Numbered from the stretch's first letter, positions 40,340-50,385 are shown. The stretch: DNA of 64,000 nt from Variovorax sp. PAMC 28711 (GCF_001577265.1 NZ_CP014517.1:2888501-2952500); one strand, 5' to 3'. Notes: generated from the sequence alone by a model not told the origin. Translations and numbers: made by a program.

Positions 40340-40918
40340 ATGAGCAAGGCTTTCACCAAAGAAACCGATTCCGATTCCGACGTCGAGGACGACGGCGCCG
40401 GTGACGCGGCTTCACCGCTGCCCGCGGGCAGCAAGAACTACATGACACCCGGGGGCTACGCGCGCCTGCGCGCCGAGTTGCTTGATCTGATCGACAACGA
40501 GCGCCCCAAGGTGGTCGAGGCGGTTCACTGGGCCGCCCGCAACGGCGATCGGTCGGAGAACGGTGACTACATCTACGGAAAGAAGCGGCTGCGAGAAATC
40601 GATCGCCGTATCCGTTTCCTGACGAAGCGGCTCGAGGTGGCGGAAATCACCGATCCGTCGGTTCATCATGGCAGCGACCAAGTGTTCTTTGGCGCGACGG
40701 TGCGCTATGCCAACGAAGCTGGCCTCGAGCACACGGTGACCATTCTGGGCATCGACGAGGCGGACAGCGCGCAATCGCAAGTGAGCTGGATTTCGCCCGT
40801 GGCCCGGGCGCTGTTGAAGTCGCGTGAAGGCGATGTGGTCAAGTTGATCACGCCGGCCGGCGCGCACGAAGTCGAAGTGCTGGCGGTGAACTACCCGCTG
40901 GCTCGACCTGCCGATTGA
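40340..40918 (+). CDS. greB: Transcription elongation factor GreB
   Basis: Rescues backtracked RNA polymerase by stimulating transcript cleavage. The 192-residue protein has an acidic N-terminal extension (about 1-30), the coiled-coil domain NYMTPGGYARLRAELLDL with NGDRSENGDYIYGKKRLREIDRRIRFL (acidic tip), and the C-terminal FKBP-like domain. KKRLREIDRRIRFL favours GreB over GreA. The start at 40340 has GGAG 7 bases upstream. A terminator sits just before the gene, suggesting leader control. Confidence 0.94.
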   Translation: MSKAFTKETDSDSDVEDDGAGDAASPLPAGSKNYMTPGGYARLRAELLDLIDNERPKVVEAVHWAARNGDRSENGDYIYGKKRLREIDRRIRFLTKRLEVAEITDPSVHHGSDQVFFGATVRYANEAGLEHTVTILGIDEADSAQSQVSWISPVARALLKSREGDVVKLITPAGAHEVEVLAVNYPLARPAD

Positions 40919-40931
40919 CGACTTCGCCGCT

Positions 40932-43187
40932 TCACGCGGCCGGGACAGTCCTTGCGGCCGACAGCACCGATCCGGTTCGTTTCACGGCCCGCAGCACGGC
41001 TTCGAGGTGGGAGCGATCCCGCACTGCAATCACAAAACGCAAGTCGGTCGATTCCTGCTGGGTCTCGTCGGCCATTTCCACGTGCGTGATGTCGGCTTCG
41101 GCGTTCGCAAGACTGGCCGCGACGCGGGCCAGCACGCCCTTGTCGTTGCGCACCGTGATCACGACGCCGGTCTCGAAGGTCCGCACAGGATCGTCCGACC
41201 ACTCGACGGCGAAGAAACGTTCACTGTCCTTGTAGTACAGGCGCTGGCCCACGCCGCAGGCTTCGGTGTGCACCACCAGGCCTTCGCCATGACCCAGGTA
41301 GCCGACGATCGGATCGCCTGGAATAGGTCGACAACACAGGGCAAAGCGAACCGAAGAATTCTCGCTGCCGTCGAGCGTCACCGCCCCTTGCGAAACGGTC
41401 TCGTGGGCGGTGAAGCGCTCACGGCTGAGCATGACTGCATCGGGTTTTTGACCGCGCTCCGCCAGCAGGGCCATCAGGCGTTTGGCGACGATGCTGGCGA
41501 TGCGTTTGCCCAGACCGATGTCGGTCAGCAGTTCCGAGCGGTTGCGGCTTCCGGTGAAGCGGAGCAAGCGCTCCCATACAGCCTGGTATTCCGCATCGTC
41601 CGCAGGCAGGTTGCCCAGGCCTTCGGCGCGAAGGGCCTGCGCCAATAGTTTCTCGCCAAGACCTTCGGATTCGGCCTGCGCGAGCGTCTTGAGGTAGTGG
41701 CGAATCTTCGATCGCGCCCGCCCGGTGCGCACAAAGCCGAGCCAGGCCGGATTGGGCGTAGACACTGGGGCCGTGATCACCTCGACCACGTCGCCGTTTT
41801 TCAGCTCGGTGCGCAAGGGCACCTGGTCGCCATTGATGCGCGCTGCCGAGGTGTGATCGCCGATGTTGCTGTGGATGGCATAGGCAAAGTCGACCACCGT
41901 CGCACCGCGCGGCAACGCCATGATCTGGCTCTTGGGCGTGAACACATAGACGGCATCCGGAAAGAGATCCACCTTGACGTGATCCCAGAACTCGGTGGCG
42001 TCGCGCGTTTCGTGCTGGATGTCGAGCAGCGATTGCAGCCACTTGGTACCGAGCCGGTCGCCGCCCCCGCCATTCGGCTCTACCGCCTTGTAGAGCCAAT
42101 GTGCCGCGACCCCCGATTCGGCGACCACGTGCATCGCCTCGGTGCGCAGCTGGAATTCGACCGCCACGCCCGAAGGCCCGACCAGGGTCGTGTGCAACGA
42201 CTGGTAGCCGTTCAGCTTCGCGATCGCGATGTGATCCTTGAACTTGCCCGGAAGCGGCTTGTACATCTGGTGAAGGATGCCCAGGCCCGTGTAGCAGGCG
42301 ATGACGTTTGGCACGATCAGCCGGAAGCCGTAAATGTCGGTGACCTGCGCGAAGCTCAAGCGCTTTTCTTCCATCTTGCGGTAGATCGAATACAAGGTCT
42401 TCTCGCGTCCCGCGATGCGCACCACCATGCTGGCCGATGCAAATGCCGATTCCAGTTCGCGTTGCACCTTGTGAATCAGGTCGCGTCGCCGGCCACGCGC
42501 CTTGGCGACGGCCTTGGCCAGAATGGCGTAGCGCCACGGTCGCAAATGCCTGAACGACAACTCCTGTAATTCGCGGTAGGTCTGGTTCAGGCCCAACCGG
42601 TGCGCGATCGGGGCGTAGATCTCGAGTGTCTCACCCGCGATGCGTGCCCATTTTTCGCGGGGCGCATCGTCCAGCGTGCGCATGTTGTGCGTACGGTCTG
42701 CCAGCTTCACGAGAATGACGCGAACGTCGCGCGCCATCGCCAGCAGCATCTTGCGGAATGACTCGGCCTGGCTTTCTTCGCGCGTGTCGAACTGGAGCTT
42801 GTCGAGCTTGGTCAGCCCGTCGACCAGTTCGGCGACCGGTGCGCCGAAGCGCTCGATCAGCTCGGGCTTGGTGACGCCGCAATCCTCGATCGCGTCATGC
42901 AGCAACGCCGCCATGAGCGCCTGCGCGTCGAGCTTCCACTCGGCGCATTGCGCGGCGACCGCGATCGGGTGGGTGATGTAGGGCTCGCCGCTGTTGCGCA
43001 GCTGGCCCAGGTGCGCTTCGTCGGCGAAGCGGTAGGCGCGGCGAACCAGTTCCTTGTCTTCCGCATTCAGGTATTCGAGCCGCGCGGTCAGTGCCGCGAA
43101 ACTGGCAGCGGCGGCATTCAATGCAGCAGGGCTCGGGCGCGGGCTGCCCTTGGGGGCATTCAGTGAAGGTTTGACGACCGCGCTCAT
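40932..43187 (-). CDS. spoT: Bifunctional (p)ppGpp synthetase/hydrolase (SpoT/Rel)
   Basis: Makes and degrades (p)ppGpp. 751 residues: HD hydrolase with H97-D98 and ED 101-102 (LLHDAIEDCG), synthetase domain (KFKDHIAIAKLNGYQSLHT; the basic variant of the RxKD motif, as in bifunctional enzymes), TGS, and a C-terminal ACT domain. The HD site is complete, so it is a bifunctional rather than RelA-type enzyme. I started at 43187; a frame to 43247 would run over the preceding terminator. It follows rpoZ and gmk on one strand. Confidence 0.95.
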   Translation of the reverse strand: MSAVVKPSLNAPKGSPRPSPAALNAAAASFAALTARLEYLNAEDKELVRRAYRFADEAHLGQLRNSGEPYITHPIAVAAQCAEWKLDAQALMAALLHDAIEDCGVTKPELIERFGAPVAELVDGLTKLDKLQFDTREESQAESFRKMLLAMARDVRVILVKLADRTHNMRTLDDAPREKWARIAGETLEIYAPIAHRLGLNQTYRELQELSFRHLRPWRYAILAKAVAKARGRRRDLIHKVQRELESAFASASMVVRIAGREKTLYSIYRKMEEKRLSFAQVTDIYGFRLIVPNVIACYTGLGILHQMYKPLPGKFKDHIAIAKLNGYQSLHTTLVGPSGVAVEFQLRTEAMHVVAESGVAAHWLYKAVEPNGGGGDRLGTKWLQSLLDIQHETRDATEFWDHVKVDLFPDAVYVFTPKSQIMALPRGATVVDFAYAIHSNIGDHTSAARINGDQVPLRTELKNGDVVEVITAPVSTPNPAWLGFVRTGRARSKIRHYLKTLAQAESEGLGEKLLAQALRAEGLGNLPADDAEYQAVWERLLRFTGSRNRSELLTDIGLGKRIASIVAKRLMALLAERGQKPDAVMLSRERFTAHETVSQGAVTLDGSENSSVRFALCCRPIPGDPIVGYLGHGEGLVVHTEACGVGQRLYYKDSERFFAVEWSDDPVRTFETGVVITVRNDKGVLARVAASLANAEADITHVEMADETQQESTDLRFVIAVRDRSHLEAVLRAVKRTGSVLSAARTVPAA

Positions 43188-43231
43188 GAGCACCACTTTA
43201 GCGCGACCCTCGTGACGAAGCGTTCGGCCAC

Positions 43232-43254
43232 AAAAAAAGCACCGCAAGCGGTGC
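43232..43254 (-). terminator. Intrinsic terminator between rpoZ and spoT
   Basis: On the minus strand a GCACCGC/GCGGTGC stem with a 2-base centre is followed by seven T. It lies 44 bases before the spoT start, so transcripts from gmk-rpoZ should mostly stop here and spoT needs read-through or its own promoter. Confidence 0.85.
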
Positions 43255-43283
43255 CTCTTTGTGGTCGACGGGCGTCAGTCAGA

Positions 43284-43487
43284 TCAGCCCGGAACTTTCT
43301 TCAGCATTTCAATGCCGATCTTGCCTTCGGCGATTTCGCGCAGCGCGGTCACGGCCGGCTTGTTCTTGCTCTCGATCTTCGGCGCGTGGCCCTGGCTCAG
43401 CATGCGGGCGCGGTACGTCGCGGCCAGCACGAGCTGGAAGCGGTTCGGGATCTGGAGCAGACAATCTTCGACGGTGATGCGGGCCAT
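43284..43487 (-). CDS. rpoZ: RNA polymerase omega subunit
   Basis: A 67-residue omega subunit, [23 protein letters not shown], with the conserved NRFxLVxxAxxRARxL and [16 protein letters not shown] motifs. The family is about 65-90 residues, so the length fits. It lies between gmk and spoT, the conserved gmk-rpoZ-spoT order. Omega helps form one ppGpp site on RNA polymerase, which suits the neighbourhood. Confidence 0.96.
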   Translation of the reverse strand: MARITVEDCLLQIPNRFQLVLAATYRARMLSQGHAPKIESKNKPAVTALREIAEGKIGIEMLKKVPG

Positions 43488-43515
43488 GAGGATCTTTCGG
43501 TCAGTGAGCGTGAAT

Positions 43516-44151
43516 TCAGGGAATGTTGAGGGCGGCGAAGGTGTCAGCACGGGCACGGCGCTGGGCGGAATATCGCAGCCGTTGCGCATGGACGATGGCT
43601 TTCAGGTCGAAAAGCGCGCGCTCAAATAACTCGTTGATTATAACGAAGTCGAATTCGCTGGCCCGCGCCATCTCTTGCGCTGCGTTTCGGAGGCGCAATT
43701 CGATGACCGCGGCGCTGTCTTCGCCGCGGCGTTCCAGTCGCGACCGCAACTCTTCCCAACTCGGCGGCAGGATGAAGATCATGACCGCGTTGGCGAAGGT
43801 CTTGCGGATTTGAATCGCACCCTGGAAGTCGATTTCGAGGATCACGTCTGCGCCCTGGGCGATGCGTTCTTCGATGGCTTTCTTGGAGGTTCCATAGCGC
43901 TGACCATGCACATGCGCCCATTCCACGAACGCCTCCGAAGCGACCATCGCGTCGAATTCGGGGGGCGAGGCGAAAAAATACTCGCGACCGTGCTTTTCCT
44001 GTCCGCGCGGCGGGCGCGTGGTGTGCGACACCGAAGGCTGCACCGCAGAGTCCAGCTCCATGAGCGCCTTCACCAGACTCGACTTGCCTGCACCGCTGGG
44101 TGCTGCAACCACGAAGATATTGCCGGGATAGTCCATTGGCTCGTCGCTCAT
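43516..44151 (-). CDS. gmk: Guanylate kinase
   Basis: Phosphorylates GMP to GDP. 211 residues with P-loop APSGAGKSS (17-25), [21 protein letters not shown] for GMP binding, and the lid region. The ATG at 44151 overlaps the yicC stop (ATGA), favouring it over MDYPGN at 44136. It is the second gene of yicC-gmk-rpoZ. Confidence 0.95.
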   Translation of the reverse strand: MSDEPMDYPGNIFVVAAPSGAGKSSLVKALMELDSAVQPSVSHTTRPPRGQEKHGREYFFASPPEFDAMVASEAFVEWAHVHGQRYGTSKKAIEERIAQGADVILEIDFQGAIQIRKTFANAVMIFILPPSWEELRSRLERRGEDSAAVIELRLRNAAQEMARASEFDFVIINELFERALFDLKAIVHAQRLRYSAQRRARADTFAALNIP

Positions 44152-45062
44152 TCGATGTTCTGCACCTGCTCGCGCATCTGCTCGATCAGCACCTTCATGT
44201 CGACGCCGATGCGCGTCAATTCCAGCGCCGCGGATTTCGCGCCGAGCGTGTTGGCCTCGCGATGCAGCTCCTGGATCAGAAAATCGAGGCGCTTGCCGAT
44301 CTCTCCGCCTTTCTTGACCAGCCGGCCGATCTCATCGAGATGAGAGTTCAGCCGCGTCAATTCTTCGGCCACGTCGATGCGGATCGCGAAGGCGGTGGCT
44401 TCGGTCAGCGCCCGATCCTGGGCGGCTTCGGGCAGCGTGCCGCCGGTCAGGCCCATGGCGTCCTGCCAACGCTCGAGGAACCGGGCGCGCTGCTGTTCGA
44501 CCAGCTTGGGCACCAGCGGGACCGCTTGGTCCGCCAGCGTGCGCAACTGGCCGAGATGGTCTTCGAGCATCTTCGCGAGGCGGGCGCCTTCGCGCTGACG
44601 CGCAGACACCAGTGCTTCCAGCGCCTTGCCGGCGACCTCGGCGAGGTCGCTGGCCCAGTCGCCCTTGGCGTTGCTGTCGCCGCTGGCGAGCCGGATCACA
44701 TCGGCCACGCTCAACTCGCGCGCGGTCGGGAGCCAGGCCCGGATGCCGTCCTGGACGCCGTTCAGACGTTGCAGCAAACGGGTCGATGGCTCCGGGATGC
44801 CACCTTGCGCGTTGCTTTCAAACGACGCACGCAGTTCCACCTTGCCGCGCTTGAGGCGCCCGGTGAGCAACTCGCGCAGTGCTGGTTCATGCTGGCGCAG
44901 CTCCTCGGGAAGCTTGAAAGTGAGGTCGAGAAAGCGGCTGTTGACCGAGCGGATTTCGACCCCGAGACGCCCTGCTGGAGAGGGACGTGGATCGGTTTCG
45001 GATGGGCTGCCAACCGGGCCGTTTTGGCCGCTGGCGTAGCCGGTCATGCTGTAAACTGGCAT
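44148..45062 (-). CDS. yicC: YicC family endoribonuclease
   Basis: A 304-residue YicC-family protein: [11 protein letters not shown] at the start, [21 protein letters not shown], and the C-terminal [22 protein letters not shown] with [11 protein letters not shown]. Family members in E. coli act as endoribonucleases on small RNAs; here the role is by homology. There is a 25-residue Gly/Ser/Pro insertion near residues 11-32 that the short E. coli protein does not have. It is divergent from the kinase gene with 91 bases between starts. Confidence 0.9.
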   Translation of the reverse strand: MPVYSMTGYASGQNGPVGSPSETDPRPSPAGRLGVEIRSVNSRFLDLTFKLPEELRQHEPALRELLTGRLKRGKVELRASFESNAQGGIPEPSTRLLQRLNGVQDGIRAWLPTARELSVADVIRLASGDSNAKGDWASDLAEVAGKALEALVSARQREGARLAKMLEDHLGQLRTLADQAVPLVPKLVEQQRARFLERWQDAMGLTGGTLPEAAQDRALTEATAFAIRIDVAEELTRLNSHLDEIGRLVKKGGEIGKRLDFLIQELHREANTLGAKSAALELTRIGVDMKVLIEQMREQVQNIE

Positions 45063-45153
45063 TGAGCCTCGCTGTGATTTTGTTCGCATGCATCGAAGGC
45101 CCGGCACGACGTTCGCTTGCCGCACCATCGCCTTCGGGCGAAACTCCCGGATT

Positions 45154-46161
45154 ATGTCAAAGGTCAAACCTGCGCCCCTGCTGCCCGACACCATGATCGG
45201 CGGCTACCGTGTGATCCGCCGTTTATCGGCCGGTGGGTTCGGGGTCGTCTATCTGGCGCTCGACCACAGCGGACAGCAAGTCGCGATCAAGGAATACCTG
45301 CCGTCGTCGCTGGCGACGCGCGGAATCGGCGAACTGGCGCCGCAGGTGCCGCCTGAAAAGCTGTCGCTGTACCGGCTCGGCCTGAAAAGCTTCTTCGAGG
45401 AAGGCCGCTCGCTTGCGCAGATCTCCCATGCGTCGGTGGTCAGCGTGCTCAATTTCTTCCGGGAGAACGAGACCGTCTACATGGTCATGAATTTCCTGGA
45501 CGGCGCAACGCTGCAGGATTTCATCGTGACAGCGCGCGACTTGAAGAAGCAGAAGGTGTTTCGGGAGTCGACGATCCGCTCCCTGTTCGACGAGATCCTG
45601 CGCGGGCTGCGCATCGTGCACCAGCACAAGATGCTGCACCTGGACATCAAGCCGGCCAACATCTTCGTGACCGAAGACGACCGCGCCGTGATGATCGACT
45701 TCGGTGCCGCGCGCGAAGTGCTCAGCAAGGAAGGCAACTTCATCCGGCCGATGTACACCCCCGGCTTCGCGGCCCCCGAGATGTACCGCCGCGATTCGTC
45801 GATGGGCCCCTGGACCGACATCTACGCCATCGGTGCCTGCATCTACGCCTGCATGCAGGGCTATCCGCCGAACGACGCGCCGCAGCGCATCGAGAAAGAC
45901 CGGCTCGGTCTGTCGCTTTCGCGGTTGCGCGGGATCTACTCCGACAATCTGATCGAAGTGGTCGAGTGGTGCATGTCGCTCGATCCGCTCTCGCGTCCCC
46001 AATCGGTGTTCGCACTGCAAAAGGAGCTCAGCCGAGAAGGCGAGCGCCGCTACACCAAACTCACCGTGGGCGAAAAAGTCCGTCTTTCCATCGACAACAT
46101 GCGTTCCTTTGAAAAGAAGGGGTTGCCGAAGGCGGCCGCGCCCACCACACGGCCTGCATGA
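45154..46161 (+). CDS. Serine/threonine protein kinase (cytoplasmic, non-RD)
   Basis: A 335-residue Hanks-type kinase. Glycine loop AGGFGV (26-31), Lys46 (VAIKEYLP), catalytic loop HLDIKPAN (162-169, Leu replacing Arg before Asp, so non-RD) and DFGAARE (182-188) are intact, followed by FAAPEMYRR. There is no transmembrane segment or PASTA repeat, so it is cytoplasmic. It overlaps the PP2C gene by 4 bases, forming a kinase-phosphatase pair that should set phosphorylation of unknown targets. Confidence 0.92.
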   Translation: MSKVKPAPLLPDTMIGGYRVIRRLSAGGFGVVYLALDHSGQQVAIKEYLPSSLATRGIGELAPQVPPEKLSLYRLGLKSFFEEGRSLAQISHASVVSVLNFFRENETVYMVMNFLDGATLQDFIVTARDLKKQKVFRESTIRSLFDEILRGLRIVHQHKMLHLDIKPANIFVTEDDRAVMIDFGAAREVLSKEGNFIRPMYTPGFAAPEMYRRDSSMGPWTDIYAIGACIYACMQGYPPNDAPQRIEKDRLGLSLSRLRGIYSDNLIEVVEWCMSLDPLSRPQSVFALQKELSREGERRYTKLTVGEKVRLSIDNMRSFEKKGLPKAAAPTTRPA

Positions 46162-47063
46162 AATTCTCCATTTTCCAAGTCAGCCGCAAGGGCGGACGCC
46201 TCAAGAACGAAGACCGCATGGGCTACTGCTACACGCGGGAGTCCGGGCTTTTCGTGCTGGCCGACGGCATGGGCGGCCATCCCGAAGGGGAGGTTGCCGC
46301 GCAACTCGCGCTGCAGACCATCGCGGCGCTGTACCAGCGCGAAGCCCGGCCGATCGTGAAGGACGTGAAGGCGTTTCTCACGTCGTCCGCGCTCGCGGCG
46401 CACCAGCAGATCATGCGGTACGCCGGCAACAAGGCGATGCTCGACACGCCGCGCACCACCGTCGTTGCGGCGGTGTTGCAGGGCAACACGGCGACATGGC
46501 TTCACTGTGGCGACTCGCGGCTCTACGTCGTACGCGACGGCACGCTTCTCATGCGCACGCGCGATCATTCGCACGCGGAGCGGCCACGTGCCAATGCCGG
46601 CGCCGAGCCGGTCAACCGCAACCTGCTGCTGACCTGCCTCGGGTCGCCGACGGCACCGCTGCTCGACATCTCGTCACCGCTCCAGTTGCAGCGAGGCGAC
46701 CGCATCATGCTGTGTTCCGACGGCGTGTGGGGCGTGCTCGACGACGCGACCATCGTCCACACGTTGTCGTCCGGCAAGCCGGTGTCGGATGCGGCGCCCG
46801 ACCTGGCCGAAATGGCGTTGCGGGCCGGCGGCTCGCACAGCGACAACGTGACGCTGATCGCGCTCGAATGGGAAATGCCCGACGTGGCCGGCCAGGATCG
46901 CGGCGTGTCGACGGAAACCATCAGCGATGGCGTCTTTGCCTCGACCATCCAGGCCGGCATGCCGTCCGACAGCGAACTCGACGACCTCGACGACGACGCG
47001 ATCGAACGCTCCATCGCCGAGATCAACGAAGCCATCCGGCGCTCTGCATCACGCAAGGGCTGA
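46158..47063 (+). CDS. PP2C-family serine/threonine phosphatase
   Basis: A 301-residue PP2C phosphatase. Metal and phosphate motifs are present: NED 17-19, [11 protein letters not shown] (35-45), [19 protein letters not shown] and HSDNVTLI. The C-terminal 50 residues are an acidic tail ([19 protein letters not shown]). It opposes the coupled kinase encoded just upstream. The pair may signal through FHA-domain proteins such as the one at 4.2 kb, which is only a suggestion. It is followed by rph after a weak hairpin plus T-rich stretch. Confidence 0.92.
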   Translation: MKFSIFQVSRKGGRLKNEDRMGYCYTRESGLFVLADGMGGHPEGEVAAQLALQTIAALYQREARPIVKDVKAFLTSSALAAHQQIMRYAGNKAMLDTPRTTVVAAVLQGNTATWLHCGDSRLYVVRDGTLLMRTRDHSHAERPRANAGAEPVNRNLLLTCLGSPTAPLLDISSPLQLQRGDRIMLCSDGVWGVLDDATIVHTLSSGKPVSDAAPDLAEMALRAGGSHSDNVTLIALEWEMPDVAGQDRGVSTETISDGVFASTIQAGMPSDSELDDLDDDAIERSIAEINEAIRRSASRKG

Positions 47064-47101
47064 GCCGGCGCGAAGCCGGCCAGTCGATCTTTTTTCTTTT
47101 T
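47064..47101 (+). terminator. Weak terminator-like hairpin before rph
   Basis: GCCGGC, 5 bases, GCCGGC form a perfect 6-bp stem (47064-47080), followed 10 bases later by a T-rich run (47090-47101). The gap between stem and T-run is larger than usual, so termination may be partial. Confidence 0.4.
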
Positions 47102-47112
47102 CAGGTTTTCAG

Positions 47113-47844
47113 ATGACTGCTTTCACCCGAAGCGGCGGCCGCGCCGCTGACCAGTTGCGACCGGTGCGCATCACCCGCGGTTTCACCATTCACGCCGAGG
47201 GTTCGGTGCTGATCGAGTTCGGCCAGACGCGCGTGCTGTGCACCGCATCGGTCGAAGAGAAGGTGCCTCCCCACAAGAAGGGCAGCGGCGAAGGCTGGGT
47301 GACGGCCGAATACGGCATGCTGCCGCGCGCCACGCACACCCGCAGCAGCCGCGAAGCAGCCAAAGGCAAGCAGACCGGCCGCACGCAGGAAATCCAGCGT
47401 CTCATCGGCCGCTCGATGCGCGCGGTGTTCGACCTCGCCGCGCTCGGCGAGCGCACCATCCACCTCGACTGCGACGTGCTGCAGGCCGATGGCGGCACCC
47501 GCACCGCCGCCATCACGGGCGCGTTCGTGGCGGCGCAAGATGCCGTCAGCAAACTGCTGGCCTCCGGGGCCCTGGCCACCAATCCCATCAAGGGCCACGT
47601 GGCCGCGATCTCGGTCGGCATCGTCGGCGGTACACCGCTGCTCGATCTCGAATACACCGAAGATTCGTCCTGCGACACCGACATGAACGTCGTCATGACC
47701 GGCGCCGGCCATTTCGTCGAAGTGCAGGGCACGGCCGAAGGCGCTGCCTTCACGCGCGACGAAATGAACCAGCTGCTCGGCCTGGCCGAAAAGGGCATCG
47801 GCGAACTGGTCACGATGCAGCAACAGGCGCTGTCGTCGAAGTAG
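47113..47844 (+). CDS. rph: Ribonuclease PH
   Basis: Trims tRNA 3' ends by phosphorolysis. 243 residues: [59 protein letters not shown] and [12 protein letters not shown] are all family signatures. The C-terminus is complete, unlike truncated rph alleles of some E. coli strains. It is followed 2 bases later by rdgB, the widespread rph-rdgB pairing. Confidence 0.96.
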   Translation: MTAFTRSGGRAADQLRPVRITRGFTIHAEGSVLIEFGQTRVLCTASVEEKVPPHKKGSGEGWVTAEYGMLPRATHTRSSREAAKGKQTGRTQEIQRLIGRSMRAVFDLAALGERTIHLDCDVLQADGGTRTAAITGAFVAAQDAVSKLLASGALATNPIKGHVAAISVGIVGGTPLLDLEYTEDSSCDTDMNVVMTGAGHFVEVQGTAEGAAFTRDEMNQLLGLAEKGIGELVTMQQQALSSK

Positions 47845-47846
47845 AC

Positions 47847-48446
47847 ATGAAGCTGGTCCTGGCCTCCAACAACGCGGGCAAGCTCGCGGAGCTGCAAGCG
47901 CTCTTCGCGCCCTTGGGCGTGGCGTTGGTGCGGCAATCCGAACTCGGTGTCGGGGAAGCGGAGGAGCCGTTTCGGACCTTCGTGGAGAACGCGCTCGCGA
48001 AGGCGCGTCATGCAGCCGCCGCGACCGGGTTGCCGGCCATCGCCGACGACGCCGGCCTCTGTGTCGACGCTTTCGATGGGCTGCCCGGCGTCGACACCGC
48101 GTTCTATGCGACGCAGTTCGGCTACGCCAAGGGCGACGCCCACAACGTGCGCGCGCTGCTGGAACAGATGCAGTCGATCGACAACCGCCGTGCCGCGCTC
48201 GTCAGCACGCTGGTCGCGTTGCGCAGCGCGAACGACCCGGAGCCGCTCATCGCCGTCGGCCGCGCGGTCGGCGAGATCACACGCGAGCCGATCGGCGACA
48301 ACGGCTTCGGCTTCGACCCCGTGATGTTCTTGCCGCAATTCGGTAAGACCTTCGCTCAGCTGCCCCCCGACGTGAAAAACGCGAACAGCCATCGGGGCCA
48401 GGCGGCGCGCGCCATGCTGGCTTTGATGCGCGAGCGCTGGTTGTGA
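47847..48446 (+). CDS. rdgB: XTP/dITP diphosphatase
   Basis: Hydrolyses non-canonical purine triphosphates such as dITP and XTP. 199 residues starting MKLVLASNNAGKLAEL, with the ADDAGLCVDAF metal motif, GFGFDPVMFLP and NANSHRGQA motifs typical of the HAM1 family. The start is 2 bases after the rph stop; hemW begins inside its stop codon (GTGA). Confidence 0.96.
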   Translation: MKLVLASNNAGKLAELQALFAPLGVALVRQSELGVGEAEEPFRTFVENALAKARHAAAATGLPAIADDAGLCVDAFDGLPGVDTAFYATQFGYAKGDAHNVRALLEQMQSIDNRRAALVSTLVALRSANDPEPLIAVGRAVGEITREPIGDNGFGFDPVMFLPQFGKTFAQLPPDVKNANSHRGQAARAMLALMRERWL

Positions 48447-49705
48447 TCCCGATCGTCGCGGCCGGCGCATCGGGTGCCGACGACTATTCGACGGGCGCCA
48501 CGCGCGCCAACGACGTCCTGCATCTCATTCGCCCCGGCCCCCTGCAACTGGCCGCGCTGCCGCCGCTCTCGCTCTACGTGCACCTTCCGTGGTGCCTGCG
48601 CAAATGCCCCTACTGCGACTTCAATTCGCACGAGTGGCGCGATGCGGGCGGCGGCGATTTTCCGGAGCAACGCTACCTCGATGCGCTCATTGCCGACCTC
48701 GATGCCGCGTTGCCGCTGGTGTGGGGCCGGCAGGTCCACACGATCTTCATCGGCGGCGGCACGCCCAGCCTGTTTTCGCCGGCCGCCATCGACCGCCTGC
48801 TCGGCGATCTGCGGGCGCGCCTCAAGCTCGCGCCCGACTGCGAGATCACGCTCGAGGCCAACCCCGGCACCTTCGAGCGCGACCGTTTCCGCGCCTACCG
48901 CGCGGCCGGCGTGACGCGGCTGTCGGTCGGCGTCCAGAGTTTCAACGACGACCATCTGAAGGCGCTGGGTCGGGTGCACGATGGCGCCCAAGCGATCGCG
49001 GCCGTCGAAGAAGCCGCCAGTGCCTTCGACACCTTCAACCTCGACCTGATGTATGCGCTCCCCGGCCAGACGCTCGCGCAGCTCGATGCCGACCTCACGA
49101 AGGCACTGACACTCGCGCCGCCGCACCTGTCGGTCTATCACCTGACGATCGAGCCCAACACGTATTTCGCCAAGTTCCCGCCCGCGGTGCCGGAAGACGA
49201 CGATGCTTACGCGATGCTCGACCGTCTCACCGAGCGCACGGCCGAACAGGGGTTCGCACGCTATGAAGTCTCGGCCTATGCGAAGGATGGCCACCGCTGC
49301 GCGCACAACCTGAACTACTGGCAGTTCGGCGACTACCTTGGCATCGGCGCCGGTGCGCACAGCAAGCTCAGCTTCGCGCACCGCATCGTGCGGCAGGTGC
49401 GGCTGCGCGATCCGCGCCGCTATATGGATGGCGCGCTGGCCGGTGCGGCTGTCGCGAAGAGCGACGACGTGCCGATCGCCGATCTGCCGTTCGAATTCAT
49501 GCTGAACGCGCTGCGCCTCAAGGACGGTTTCACGCTCGCGCAGTTCGGCGAGCGCACTGGCCTGGCGACCACCGCCATCCAGCGCGGCCTGGAAGAAGCT
49601 GAGAAAAAGGGCCTGGTTGCCCGCGATCTGCGGCACGTTTGGCCTACAGAGCACGGGCTCGACTTTCTGAATGATCTTCAGACATTGTTCCTGCCTTCCC
49701 CCTGA
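48443..49705 (+). CDS. hemW: Radical SAM haem chaperone HemW
   Basis: A 420-residue radical SAM protein. Its cluster motif CLRKCPYCDF (C51, C55, C58) lacks the fourth Cys of HemN, so it is the HemW haem chaperone type and not coproporphyrinogen dehydrogenase. IGGGTPSL, GVQSFNDDHLKALGR and the C-terminal HemN-like domain are present. The start GTG 48443 overlaps the rdgB stop. The first 40 residues are a poorly conserved leader. Confidence 0.93.
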   Translation: MIPIVAAGASGADDYSTGATRANDVLHLIRPGPLQLAALPPLSLYVHLPWCLRKCPYCDFNSHEWRDAGGGDFPEQRYLDALIADLDAALPLVWGRQVHTIFIGGGTPSLFSPAAIDRLLGDLRARLKLAPDCEITLEANPGTFERDRFRAYRAAGVTRLSVGVQSFNDDHLKALGRVHDGAQAIAAVEEAASAFDTFNLDLMYALPGQTLAQLDADLTKALTLAPPHLSVYHLTIEPNTYFAKFPPAVPEDDDAYAMLDRLTERTAEQGFARYEVSAYAKDGHRCAHNLNYWQFGDYLGIGAGAHSKLSFAHRIVRQVRLRDPRRYMDGALAGAAVAKSDDVPIADLPFEFMLNALRLKDGFTLAQFGERTGLATTAIQRGLEEAEKKGLVARDLRHVWPTEHGLDFLNDLQTLFLPSP

Positions 49706-49710
49706 CTTTC

Positions 49711-50385
49711 ATGCCTTCCACTTCCACACAGACTAAGACAGAAGCTCCAGACAACGCCAAACGTCGACCGCGCGGACGCCCAAGCGCCAAGCAAGCCGTC
49801 GAGCTCCGCGAATCTTTCCTGACGGCGGCGCTGCAGTCCTTTCTCGACAAGGGATATGCCGCCACCAGCATCGAGGCGATCGCGCGCGATGCGGGTGTCG
49901 CCAAGATCACCATCTATCGTCAGTACGAAAGCAAGCCCGCCTTGTTTTACGAGGTGGTGCATCGCGCCATGGGCGACGCCCGCAACACCATGCAGGCGAC
50001 CGTGGTGACGCCGGACGCCGACGTGCGCGAGGTGTTGCTCGACGTCGTCGAACGCATGTACATCGGCGCGACCGAGCCGCAGCGTCTGGCGTTGTTGCGG
50101 CTGGTGATCGCTGAAGCGGTGCGTTTCCCCGAGCTGGCGAAATCGCTCTACGCGGAACACAGCTACGTGATCGCGCCCATCGTCGACTACCTGGCGCAGG
50201 CGCACCGGGACGGTCGCCTCCATGTTCCGAAGGCGGAACTTTCGGCCGTGCAACTGGCAACGCTGGCTTTCGGCGGCGTTCGCTTCTTTATCTCCAAGCC
50301 GCTGGCCGGTGAGCCGGAGCGCAAGGCGTGGGCGCAAAGCGTGGTCGATCTGGTGCTTCCCGGCTGGGCGCCCAGACCTGCTTAA
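49711..50385 (+). CDS. TetR family transcriptional regulator
   Basis: A 224-residue TetR repressor. The basic leader RRPRGRPSAKQ precedes the HTH (about 36-82: FLDKGYAATSIEAIARDAGVAKITIYRQYESKPALFYEVV) and a C-terminal ligand domain resembling TetR_C_AefR-type (TEPQRLALLRLVIAEAVRFPELAKSLYAE). Its target is not obvious; it lies 5 bases after hemW and before tRNA-Ser. Confidence 0.92.
   Translation: MPSTSTQTKTEAPDNAKRRPRGRPSAKQAVELRESFLTAALQSFLDKGYAATSIEAIARDAGVAKITIYRQYESKPALFYEVVHRAMGDARNTMQATVVTPDADVREVLLDVVERMYIGATEPQRLALLRLVIAEAVRFPELAKSLYAEHSYVIAPIVDYLAQAHRDGRLHVPKAELSAVQLATLAFGGVRFFISKPLAGEPERKAWAQSVVDLVLPGWAPRPA

Noticed and set aside
48443..49705. Calling the radical SAM gene hemN
   Set aside because: The cluster motif is CxxxCxxCDF without the fourth Cys, which fits HemW and not coproporphyrinogen dehydrogenase.
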